Source: Piliocolobus tephrosceles (lineage: Eukaryota > Chordata > Mammalia > Primates > Cercopithecidae). From it: a stretch of 64,000 nucleotides of DNA. Position 1 is the stretch's first letter; each line of letters starts with the position of its first letter. The notes below the pieces were generated by a model. It had not been told where the DNA came from. It ran no database searches and saw only the letters and a program-made list of their open reading frames with translations. The position numbers were made by a program, and so were the translations under genes. The DNA lies in assembly GCF_002776525.5 (NCBI RefSeq), contig NC_045443.1:61941019-62005018 (forward strand), given 5' to 3'. Shown here piece after piece: positions 46,681 through 57,840 of this stretch.

Positions 46681-46831
46681 CCATTTTAACTATTTTTAAG
46701 TGCACAGTCCTGTGATGTTAAGTCATTTGCATTGTTGTGCTTTCCTGGTACTTCTTGAGCTCTTTTTGCTCTTTTTATCTGTAGACATTGGTCCTCCCTG
46801 AATTCAAGATAATTATCTTCTAGCATATCTT
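46672..46831 (+). repeat. Local copy of 44866-45016
   Basis: The copy differs from the donor by two substitutions and one 9-bp tandem slip (GCTCTTTTT duplicated). Orientation is the same; distance 1806 bp. Confidence 0.93.
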
Positions 46832-46839
46832 GACTTTTT

Positions 46840-48030
46840 TTGGGCACTTTCGTTGTATGTATCAGAGTGTGTGTGTGTGTGTTTTAACCAGCATATCAAA
46901 TCATGAGTCTACCTTCTGAGGAGAGTGCAGCAATGTGGGTTCTAGTGGTTTCTTTCTTCTTATTCTCCTAGGCTGCTTCAGAATTTAAGTGTTTGGTTTA
47001 ATAAGGTTAAGGAACTGGTTATTATTTATTTATTTTTTTTGGAGAGAAGTCAGCAAAATGCTCTGTGGATAAACCAAGAACTTAGTATGCAAAGGGCTTT
47101 CGGTAGCCTGGGCACACAACCTGAGCACACATGGTATGAGTGAGTGTCCACACACAAGCATGCCCTTGCTTTCCTAGGTCACCTGTGGAGAAAGAAACAT
47201 CATCTTTCAACAGAGGATCATTCCTCCGTTTGATGATACGTGCATCCTGGCATCTGGAATTCAATTGACTATTCTGTCTTAGAGCCAAGAATCTAGAAAG
47301 TGAGTGGAAACATCAGATGTGAGTCAATATTTCACAATGTCGTTGAAGAGAACATATCAACACTCAGTTAACAAGCAGCAGCCCTGTGCGGACGATGACG
47401 AAGGCTGGACACATATGAGGGTGTGAATGTGGAAGAGGGCTGGGGCTAGGGACTTTTATAAGAATGTTTCCGTACTTAGCTCAGTGCTGGCCACATGTTT
47501 AGTTAAGCAGGACATTTCCTTACTGAGAGTCCGGTTGGAATTGATTTTCCATTAACTATTTATTTTGATCTTTGATTTTCTCCATTTTAATAGGTTGTTA
47601 GCAAAATCAGCTTAATGCTGGTCATATACATTGATTAACTGTTTCATTGATCATACAAACACAACCATTAAATACTGTGTGTTACAGAGATAATTATTGT
47701 AACTATATTCATAATAGAGGGATAGACCAACAATATGCTGGGAAGGAAGTTTTTTCTTCTTTTTAAAAGAAGTAAATTTGATACTCAAGAGGTAGTGTGG
47801 TGGACTTAGAATGCCCCTTCCTACTTTGCTCATCCTTCAAGGTCTGAATGAAACATAACCTCCTTTCCAAAGCCTTGCACAGTCTTCCCAGGCCCCATCA
47901 TGGTTCCTTCCTCAGCTCGTGCGTGTTCTCATAGCACTGCATAGAGCTGCATATTTACCCGAGGCAGGAAAGTGACCCTTATTTATCTTTTGCATATAAT
48001 ACAAGTCCAGTATATTCTGACTAGTTTTTT
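46840..48030. other. Intergenic stretch; donor of a 44-bp copy
   Basis: Unique-looking sequence with a short (GT)n near 46868-46881. 47161-47204 is duplicated exactly at 49092-49135. No gene. Confidence 0.6.
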
Positions 48031-48211
48031 GTTTTTGTTTTTGTTTTTCTTTTGTTTGTTGTTGTTGTTTTTTGAGACAGGGTCTCACCCAGGCTAGAGT
48101 GCAATGGCGTGGTCATAGCTCATTGCAACCTGGAACTCCTGGCTCAAGCAATCCGTCCACTTCAGTCTCCCTAAGGGCTGGGATCATAGGTGTGAGCCAC
48201 CATGTCTGGCC
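48031..48211 (-). mobile_element. Alu monomer (FLAM-like)
   Basis: Single arm in reverse with a (TTTTTG)n and (TTG)n tail, GAGACAGGGTCTCACCCAGG to GTGAGCCACCATGTCTGGCC. Confidence 0.85.
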
Positions 48212-48239
48212 CTTGATTTGGTTTTAATTTCGATCTTCA

Positions 48240-48457
48240 AAAAGTAAAAAGAATGTTTATAGTTTTTGCTAATTTTACAAGTAACCAGGCTCACTGGATT
48301 GGGATTAGACAATAAAGTAGAACATGCAGTCACCTTCAGCCTATCACTTAGAGACAACCATTATGAATATTTTGGGATATTTATCTCCAGATCTCTCTGT
48401 CTCATATATGTATATATATATTTATTTATATTTATAAACTTAGAGGTAGAGATTATT
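48240..48457 (-). mobile_element. Old LINE-like fragment
   Basis: Continuous with the fragments at 48785-48870 and 49297-49880 once two Alus are removed. It resembles the L1ME/HAL1-like sequence at 33.5-34.3 kb, and ends in a (TATA)-rich stretch. Confidence 0.45.
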
Positions 48458-48781
48458 CTTTTTTTTTCTTTATTTCTTTTTTTTTCTTTCTTTTTTCTTT
48501 TTTTGACGGTGCCTTGCTCTTTTGCCAGGCTGGAGTGCAGTGGCATGATCTCTGCTCACTGCAACCTCTGCCTCCCGGGTTCAAGCAATTCTCCTGCCTT
48601 AGCCTCCCGAATAGCTGGGACTACAGGCATGTGCCACCACATCCAACTAATTTTTGTATTTTTAGTAGAGATGGGGTTTCACCATGTTGACCAGGATGGT
48701 CTCGATCTCTTGACCTCATGATCTGCCTGCCCTGGCCTCCCAAAGTGCTGGGATTACAGGTATCAGCCACCATGCCCAGTC
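48458..48781 (-). mobile_element. AluS-type with degenerate T/C tail
   Basis: Full-length reverse Alu, interrupted poly(T) tail at 48460-48503, flanked by related GAGATTATT / GAGATTTTT words. Confidence 0.92.
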
Positions 48782-48870
48782 TGAGATAGAGATTTTTCTA
48801 AATAAAAATGGAATCACATTATAACTCCTTCTTCGTCAGATGCTCTTTTAACTCAATATGCCATAGGCAT

Positions 48871-49286
48871 CTTTTCCTTCCTTCCTTCCTCTCTCCCTCC
48901 CTCCCTCCCTTCTTTATTTTCTCTTCTTTTCTTTTCTTTCTTTTTTTTGACAGAGTCTTGCTCCATCACTCAGACTGGAGTGCAGCGGTGCAATCTCAGC
49001 TTACTGCTCACTGCAACCTCCACCTCTCAAGTTCAAGTGATTCTCCTTCCTCAGACTCCCGAGTAGCTGGGACTGCAGGTGTACACAAGTTTGCCCTTGC
49101 TTTCCTAGGTCACCTGTGGAGAAAGAAACATCATCACTGCGCCTGACTAATTTGTGTATTTTTTTAGTAGAGATGGGGTTTCACCATGTCAGCCAGGCAG
49201 GTCTCGAACTCCTGATCTCAAGTGATCCACCCACCTTGGCTTCCCAAAGTGTTGGGATTATAGGCATGAGCCACCATGTCTAGCTA
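48871..49286 (-). mobile_element. AluS-type with 44-bp insert and (TTCC)n tail
   Basis: Reverse Alu flanked by an exact CCATAGGCAT duplication (48861-48870 and 49287-49296). The left 80 bp (CTTTTCC, TTCC repeats, CCCT repeats, TTTC repeats) is a microsatellite lying between the duplication and the Alu, so it grew from the Alu's A-tail. A 44-bp foreign segment (49092-49135) replaces Alu bases in the left-arm middle. Confidence 0.93.
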
Positions 49287-49296
49287 CCATAGGCAT

Positions 49297-49579
49297 TGGT
49301 AAACAGCAAATATGTTTCCGTTTGAATAAGTATGGAGCTAGACCCACTTGTTTAACCAATCACCGTATGTTGAAATTTTAGGTTATTTCCAGTTTTTCAT
49401 ACTACTATAAATAATACTATGCTAAATATCCTTGTATATACATCTTTGTAGCCTATTTCCATTCTATTTACCCAATCACTCTTTAAAAAAATCTTTTAGG
49501 ATATTGTCAATATTTTCCTACTGCTATAAATAATACTTGGATAAACATTTTGTACATACATACATCTCTGTCCCCTTTT

Positions 49580-49617
<38 letters not shown>

Positions 49618-49880
49618 GATAACTTCCTAGAAGTAACCTCATTGGTTACCCATTGGTCAAAGGCCAAGTACTTGTAAAACTTTTGGATGCATGTTGCCAA
49701 GTTACCCTGCAAAACGTTGTGCCAATTTGTACAGTTATTACCTGTATGTAAGAATTCCTCTTTCACCCTACTCTTGGCCACAATGGGATTTGTGAATATT
49801 TTTAAAACTTTGTTAAGTATATTTTGTGAACTAGGTGTTAAACTTAACCACAAACAGCACAGTTTCTCTAGGGAAGTGTG
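49297..49880 (-). mobile_element. Old LINE fragment (L1ME/HAL1-like)
   Basis: TTTCCAGTTTTTCATACTACT, GCATGTTGCCAAGTTACCC and TTGGCCACAATGGGATTTG follow the same family order as 33545-34290. A 33-base poly(T) run at 49583-49615 interrupts it. Confidence 0.5.
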
Positions 49881-51564
49881 TCCCATCTAAACGGCCAATT
49901 TAGAAACAGCCTTCCTCCATCAGCTTGTGGTTACCTGTGAAAAATACCCTGAAATCTTTCTTTAACATCACTCATTAAAAAATGTACCAAGGTGTGAGGG
50001 TGTGAGGTGGGTCCCTCCAAACTGGTTAATTACTGTGTACCAGAGGATATGAAAAAACAAAACAAAACAAAAAACCAACAACAGTCTCTTCTTTAAGGGA
50101 GTGTTGGGCCATGAAATCTCATGACAACATTATCAGGTTGTTCTAGGGGATATTTATTATTAATTAATGGAGTAAATAGGTCAGTGGTATTTAGAACTAT
50201 ACCCAAGACCCCTTGAAAAGATTCAGGGCAAGAGATAAATTGATGAGGTCCCTCCAAATATGGCTTTTCATCCAGTAAATTATGTTTAGACACCCAGCAC
50301 TAGAAATATGTAGACAAATTGGAGAGAGTTCAGAGAAAGGCAATAAAAAGATGAAGGGAATGGAGGGACTGATTTATGAGGAGAGATTAAAGAAACCAAA
50401 AACACAGAGCCAGGACCCAGAAATGACTTCAGGGAGCATGAAAACAAACAGCAAATACGTTTCCGTGTAAACCACCAAAGTGGGGACTTGTTTAGCTTGG
50501 TACCAAGAACATAAGTAGTGGCAGTGAGGTGAAATGAAAGAGAAGAATCCGACTTACTAATTTATTCAGGAGTGTCTCTAGAGAGAGGTTAGAAGTTCTC
50601 TGGCTGGAAACGTTTAGCACCAGACAGCTCTCAGCTCCCCCAAGGAGAGGATTCTAGACCGGAAAACAGGAAAATAGACCTGCAGGTTAGATCATGCCAA
50701 GCCTTGGAGCCCTTCCACATTGTTACCTCATGGCGACTGTATAAATATACTATCTCGGGTCCCAAAGGTAAACTAATACAGCTCATCTCTTTTTCATTTC
50801 CTGACTTTAATGCCTCTTTAAGTTAGCAAGTTCAATCAGGTTTGAACATAGGCTTTTTCAATCAAGTTTCTCTGCACAGTGTCTTTGTGACAGAGGTGGT
50901 CGCTGAAGCTGGGGTTCAGATGACCGCTGGAGATATCTCTGGGCTCCTTTAGTGCCTGTCTGAAGTAGCCAAGGAAGAGAGGAAAGAGCCAAGCAGCCGG
51001 GAATGCAGCCCACCTGCCCCAAGTCAGAGAGAATGTCCCGCATCAGTTAGGCCTCATAATTTTTGCCCTAAATCTCATCCCCGTAACAGAAATGTAAGAG
51101 CTTTGTCTCTTCAAAAATCCACCAGGTTCCAGAGAAGATGGAGAAGGCATGTGGGAGCCTACTTGGGGAATATGATCTTCATTTTGGTTTCCTTGTCCTT
51201 CTGTCAATAACAGAAAGTTAACTTGCTTGGATTTGCTCCAGCCAGTGTTTGGTGATCCATAAAAAGGGGAATGGAATAATAAGAAAAGTGGAAACAAACA
51301 ACACTACACACACACCACACTCATCTATTGTTTAAAGCATTTTACTCCTTCACAACAAGCCAAGTGTTTCCTAAGCCACTGTCGTGGGCCTGACGCTGAG
51401 TTGGTGCTGTGGGGAGTGCCCGTGCAGGCTTTTTGTGTGATGCCCAGAATCAGTGCTGGTGCAACCAGAGGTGGTAAAAACAAAGTGAGGAGAAGCAAGG
51501 TTGACTGACTGTGCTGACATTCCTCATTAGGGTTGCACGTGGGAGAGAGAGAGAACTAGTGTTC
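49881..51564. other. Intergenic stretch without gene
   Basis: Mostly unique-looking. Short reading frames only. An (AAAAC)n-like stretch lies at 50053-50075. Confidence 0.6.
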
Positions 51565-51806
51565 AGGTTAGCAGCTTGAGCTTTGACCATAGACAAAGGT
51601 TTCTCCACTAACTGTGTGACCCTGCTCAAATTATTTAATCTCTCTAGGTCTTGATTTGTTCATCAGTAAAAGCAGAGATAAGAGTACCTAGCTCATAGCA
51701 GATTGCTGTGATGATAACCCTCATAGGAGGGTTAAATAAATAAAACATATAATGTGCTTAACCAGTCTTGCACAAAGTAAGCACTCAATAAATGTTAGCT
51801 ATAAGA
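51565..51806 (+). mobile_element. MIR SINE, nearly complete
   Basis: TAGCAGCTTGAGCTTTGACC, CTAACTGTGTGACCCTGCTCAAATT, ATCTCTCTAGGTCTTG, TTCATCAGTAAAAGC, GTACCTAGCTCATAGC, then GCACTCAATAAATGTTAGC follow MIR order from 5' part to 3' end. Confidence 0.92.
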
Positions 51807-54800
51807 GTCCCTCCTCTTCCTGCATGCACACACAGAAACTCCTATCTCGAAGTCCAGGGGGCCTCCAGCACCCACCTGTGAGAAAGGGAAGGTGATCTTC
51901 CCCTCTATTGCTTAATTTGCTGGCCATGGATTCCCAAGGAATCCATCATTTCAGTGAAAAGTTTAAAATTTTGACTTTTTAATTTCAATATTTTATTACT
52001 GAATACATTTAATGTCTTGATATTTTAAAAAACCAAATCTAACCTGATTTTGGATCACATCTATGACTACCTTATAACCAAACACTTAACCAGTGCCATC
52101 TAATTTTAGTGCCCACATTTGCTTTTAGGTTCATAACTGTGTTGACACCAAGTGATCACAGAAAACCACAGCTTTAAACTTTCCTTTACACTGAGCTGTG
52201 GGCCCGTATTTTTCTATATTTCTTAAGTTTGAGGAAAACTGAGCAATGACAAACACCATGGAAAGTAGGGGTGGGGAATGTGGGAGGCCATGTCTAGGGA
52301 TATTCCAGGAGTATCTCCAAAGTGGAGAAACTTCCAGAAATAGGAGGCAGCATTGGGTAGTGATGAGCTGTGAGCCAGGCTAATTTGGGTTCAAAGGTCA
52401 GCTCAGCCATCTGAGCTGTGACCTTGGAGCTTAGAGGCCATCACAGCTAGGTAAGAATTAGAGACTCATTTATGTGAAATCCCTTGCTTCACCCACCTGC
52501 AGATATGGATTCATCCCCCCTGAACATCAACATCCCCTCACTGGTATAGCACAACATGTGGACAGAAGGGGCAGATTTTCAATGGTGGAAGACTAGGCAG
52601 CAGGGACACTTCTGGTGTTATATGGCTATGGCTGTGATGATGTCACCACCAATCTGCCACCACAAAGCAAAGATACCGTGAAGAGGACAATTTCTGTAAA
52701 ATGCACAGAAGGTCAACAGGGGCCAATCAGTCACCTGGTAAGAGGTGTGGCAAGAAGAGATTTTCCAGGGAAGAGGACACAATGCTCCTCCTGAGACTGT
52801 CATAGGAAGGAGGGAAATTGATTGCACAAAATATAGAATGTTGGGACTTGGAGGAAAAGTTTTGTAGATTTGGGGCACCCAGTTGTAATATTCTGACTGT
52901 GGCTGGCCATCCTGATGTTTAGTAATGTGAGTCTTGAGTCCAAGAGCTTAGGTACAGTTCCTCCAACTCCTGGGGGCAGAAAGCACATCAGTATTTTTGG
53001 CTTGGCTTCTGGAACTGGTCTTCTTTTGGGGTCCTCACAGCTGCCACTCCACTTTTAGAACAGAGAAGAGCCAACTCCTGGTTGACCAGAACATGGCCAG
53101 GAAGGCAGCAGCAGGTTTTGGAGGGAGACCAGTGGGTTCGCCTAACTGAGTCTCAGTTTTCCCATTGGACAGATAGGGGTAATTTTGAGGACAAAAGAAA
53201 ATCACTTAGTCCAGGACCTGGCACCCAATCAACTGAAGCACAATTTCATAATTTACAACCAGCAGTGGATAGAACAGAGTGGGCAGGCCCAGCTTTCAGC
53301 CCAGAGAGTATAGAGAGATAACTTTAGTTGCTCTGTCATCGAGGCCTTTTAGCCTTAGCTGGCTGCCCTCAGGAATCTCTAGGAAACAGAGATAGTTGCA
53401 CATGTATGTGACAGAGAATCTTGCTTGCAGGCATGAAAGTGTCGGGGAGAAAGGGCCACACAGTTTCCAGGGACCAGCAATGCCAATTACTTTTTTCCAA
53501 CTTATTTCTGGGGTTTTGGACATTAACATATCTTTGGTTGACCAAAGCATCTCTGTTCATTTTCAGTCTGTAGCTGATTAAAGTGAACTTAAACTCTGTA
53601 GAAAGTAGATTTTAAGTATGTATGCACGTGTGCAGGGAGCAATATCTGTGTATAGTGAAAAGTAAGAAGAATCAGGACATTGCGTTTCTGTTTTCTCCTG
53701 ACTCTGATGTAGGCCTGCCTGGTTTCTCCACTGTTTTGGGCCACAATTTCTTCACTGACAAAATCTTCAGGAGTCTAGATCAAATGATCTCTAAGAAAGG
53801 ACCCCTCCTGCATTTCCAGTTGATCTATGAATGTATTCCTGAGGTGCTGGGTGGTTTCTGATTTTCTTAGAAGTTTTGGAGCCAACTGCCATATTCTTAG
53901 ATAGGCTCAGGGGAATTCTATTCTGAGAACCCTCACCTAGAGAGAATAAGTCTTTAATTTGAGGATCAGCTCAGCCTTTAAATTCTCATTTTCTCCTTCA
54001 CTCTCTATCTTTGGGCTTACTCTGCATCGTTAATTCTATGATAGAATGAAAAGAGAACTATGAACAGTTGTGAGGAAAATTTTTGTTGTCCTAGGCTAAA
54101 TTTCAGTTACAGTGCAGGAGAGGTTTGATGGAATTTAAGCCCACTTAGTTATGTTCAAAGAGGAAACTACAGTGACTTGGAGAAGCAAGTAGAAGATATG
54201 GAACACATGACTAAAGAATCCATCTTTACAGAACTGCTTCCTCAAAGGCTCATGGGCTTTGGGGTAATGTTGTGTACCTTGAGAAAAATAGAAACATATT
54301 CACAGTCAAGTCCACCAGCACTGCAGACATCTAGGTATTGCTGCTACTATTGCCAGAAGAACCAACTCCTCTTCTCCACCTCCTCTTCCTCAACTCCACT
54401 AAATTAAATTCAGGATAGGGGAAAAGCGAGCCCAGGAGAGATGTTGGAGTTTGCTCCTTATAATAGTACCACCTTAGGTCCAATAAGCATGAATGGAATT
54501 TCATGTGTTCACGGCTGGCTCTGAATTCTGTGTCAGAAAGGCAGGAGCTTTGTCTGTAACCTGAGTTCTTCTAACAATTGTTTTTGTAAAATTAGAGGGA
54601 TTTGAAAAGCATGAGGTTAATGTGCTTAGTGATCTTATTAGCTCCTTTATGGAAGCAGACAAACACATTTCCGGGATTGATCCAGAGTAGAGAGATAAGG
54701 AAAGGAAGGGAGTGGGAACACTCTATACTTTCCAATAAATTTTTCTGTAAACCTAAAACTCCTTTTATAAAAATAAATTATATTAGTTTATTTTTTTTAA

Positions 54801-55811
54801 AAAAGAAAAAACTGCAATTGATGCTGAGTAGTTCACTTTTAAAACTACAAATTTGCCATGACAAGGATAAAAAACAAACAAACAAAAAAACTACTGATAA
54901 TTTATCTCTATGTGACCCCTTTTTCATTACTACTGGGCCAAAAATCATCTTATAACTAAAAAAAAAAATGCCGTGTGTCAAATAAAAGAGTATCGAGATG
55001 GATCATTGTTGGCCTGGCTTGTGGTGGGGCCACTGAGGGCAGAGATGCATTTGGAGCTTGACGCATAGTAGATACTCAATAAATATAAAGTGAATGAATG
55101 GACAGAGTGGCAAATAAAAGAGGTAAGCATTCTCTGTTGGGAAGAACAGGACTTTTAATATTATGCCTTGGGGCAACGCTCAGGTGTAGACGGGCTCTGG
55201 GGACCAGTCTTAACCCTGGCCTGTAGTTCAGAAGCTGCCATCACCTATTCCATCCCTGAACTCCTTACAACACAGTATCACCAGTTTGCCTCTTTCTCAT
55301 TACTTCTGAAGACAAATCATTAGGCCTTTTTTGACTTAAAGTCTTGCTGTCAATTGTAGGGGAATAGAAGCAAGTGAGAATTTCTTTCCTTAAGTTGCCA
55401 GAATACTAAAAAAATTCTTAGTGCCCTGGGCCCTGGCAAATGGCTCTTGCCCTACACTTGCAGTGGCAACTGGATGACCCTTTTGTCTCCAGCGACTGGT
55501 TTTCATGTGTTGTCACATCACTCCATTCTTCTTATCTAACATTATTTGTATTCTTCATTATTGTCTACCTTGTTTTCTCAGGATGTTATTCACCACTCTA
55601 TCTACTGGGCTCAGGAGAGGGTTTCTGCTATAGTAAGTGTTCTGGTTGGAGAGTGAATGAATGGAAACCCAAGAGTCAAAGTAAATTTGGATAAGAAATT
55701 TGAACCTGAGTTGGGGATGTTACCACAGCTCAGGCACATTCAGCAGGCAGTTGGAAATATGAATATCCAACTTATTCATTCATTCAAAAATTATTATTAT
55801 TATTATTATTT
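51807..55811. other. Long intergenic stretch with little repeat content
   Basis: About 4 kb with no Alu and no L1 that I recognise; a MIR 3' end occurs near 55055-55090. Reading frames are short, with no recognisable domains or convincing splice series. Low recent-repeat content may only reflect chance. Confidence 0.6.
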
Positions 55812-56081
55812 TTTGTTGTTGTTGAGACGGAGTCTCACTCTGTCGCCCAGGCGGGAGTGCAGTGGCCGGATCTCAGCTCACTGCAAGCTCCACCTCCCGG
55901 GTTTACGCCGTTCTCCTGCCTCAGCCTCCCAAGTAGCTGGGACTACAGGCGCCCGCCACCTCGCCCGGCTAGTTTTTTGTATTTTTAGTAGAGACGGGGT
56001 TTCACCGTGTTCTCCAGGATGGTCTTGATCTCCTGACCTCGTGATCCGCCCCTCTCAGCCTCCCAAAGTGCTGGGATTACA
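55812..56081 (-). mobile_element. AluY of Old World monkey type, 5'-truncated
   Basis: Reverse Alu with a (TTA)n and (GTT)n tail, exact 16-bp target-site duplication CATTCAAAAATTATTA (55781-55796 and 56082-56097). It ends at GGGATTACA, so the first 30 or so Alu bases were never inserted. It carries GTGGCCGGATCTCAGCTC and GCTAGTTTTTTGTATTTTT. Low divergence. Confidence 0.96.
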
Positions 56082-56097
56082 CATTCAAAAATTATTA

Positions 56098-57526
56098 CCT
56101 AAGCATCTACTATGTGCCAGCCAGCATGTAGATGCTTTAAATACAGACTAGGCTTTCAGCCTTAGATGTCCCAGGAATGGAACCTCCAGATCAAGTTCTC
56201 AACTTATTTCTCCTGCCAATTTGCTGTGTGGGTTGGACCAAATCACATAACTTCTCTATGTACAAAGTAGGTCCGCCAATATTCCATCACCTCCCAGGGC
56301 AGTTGTAAGGATTAATTGGCATTTATAGAGTGCTTTGAGCTCCAGAGATAAAAGGTCTCCTGCTTCTGCCAAATCGCATGATTACAGTAGTGTGGTGGGA
56401 TACATGATTTAGAGCTTATGAAGGACTTTGAAGATGAAAAGAGACGAAGTCTTATTATGATTTCTTTCAGCTTCTAGGCAGGACTGACCTTGAGGTTTAT
56501 GTGCCCCCGAGTCTTTCCGGCACCACTGGGATTCTGGCTCTTTTCCTTGTGCTTCTCAAGAAGTTACACTGGCCCTCAAATTTTTTTTTATTTTGCATAG
56601 TTTCTAAAAGAAAAATCAAAGGCTGCTTCCTGCATTATAGAAACACAACCTCAATGATCCCAGGGCTAAGGGAGGAGGAAGAAGGCACAGAACAGATTTT
56701 TCTCTGACACTCTCATTCCTGGATTTATGTCACTAATTGTTGGAACCAGTGAATTCTATTGAAAGACAAGATTGACTCCCTCAATAAAATAAAGCCAAGT
56801 AATATCAAATCCAAAGTGTGTCTTGAGGCATTAATTTGTTTGATGTTAGATTTAGAAAATATGTTCAGAAACAGTCTCTGATGACATCTTAAAATGGTCT
56901 CATCTGAGAGACAAAATATTGATCTATATCCTGTGCCTTTCTGGAGTTTCCTTCCCAGTTGAAGGCCCACAAGACCCCATCTCTGGAGGAGGAAAGAGAC
57001 CTGGTGCTGCAGGGCCTGCCACAACCTCCTTCTGAGTTCTCAGGACTCTGGGAAAGGCCACTACTGAAATGTACCTAAAGCAGGGCTATACCTTAAAGCA
57101 GGGACTTGGGGTCTGGGACCAGGGTAATAAAACCTGTATGGGACCCACACTAGAAAGTTTCACTTGGAAGGAGTCCACTCTATTCTCATTTTTCAAAGCC
57201 CACTTGGGACAGAAAATTGGAGATGGAAGTTAGTGGTATTCAGAAAAGAGGATATGGTGCAGTACTCTAAGGCTTTCCCAATCCTTGCCCCTTAAATGTA
57301 GGGTCCAGAGCCACTGCCCAACTTGTCCTACCTAAGGGATAGGCCTGCACAGGAACATGTAGGGTTTAGGTGGTGGGTGCCATGTGATTTCCACTTGGCT
57401 GGAAGGTTTTGCTGCAGACACTCACATGGTGATCCTGAAGCAGAAGATCTGGATCTTGGAGGCAATGTACTCAGATGGGATCTGATCTTGGTTATATTCA
57501 TAACTCTGTTAAAAATAAACCCAGGC
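56098..57526. other. Intergenic stretch without gene
   Basis: A MIR-like remnant lies near 56225-56345 (CCAAATCACATAACTTCTC, GTTGTAAGGATTAATTGGC). No supported gene. Confidence 0.55.
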
Positions 57527-57840
57527 TGGGTGCAGTGGCTCACGTAATCCCAGCACTTTGGGAGGCCAAGGTGAGTGGATCACCTGAGGTCAGGAGTTCG
57601 AGACCAGCCTAGCTAACATGGCGAAACCCCATCTCTACTAAAAATACAAAAATTAACTGGGCATGGTGGTGGGTGCTTGTAATCCCAGCTACTCAGGAGG
57701 CTGAGGCAGGAGCATTGCTTGAACCTGGGAGGCAGAGGTTGCAGTGAGCTAAATCATACACTTCTCTCTAGCCTGGGTGACAGAGCGAGACTCTGTCTCA
57801 ATAATTAATTAATTAATTAATTAATAAAAATAAAAAAATA
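57527..57840 (+). mobile_element. AluS-type with (AATT)n tail
   Basis: Alu from GGCTGGGTGCAGTGGCTCAC to CAGAGCGAGACTCTGTCTC; the tail at 57799-57826 is (AATT)n, then A-rich. Confidence 0.94.

Noticed and set aside
51807..55811. Hidden gene in a repeat-poor interval
   Set aside because: No frame above about 120 residues, no recognisable domain and no consistent exon series; low repeat content alone is not evidence.
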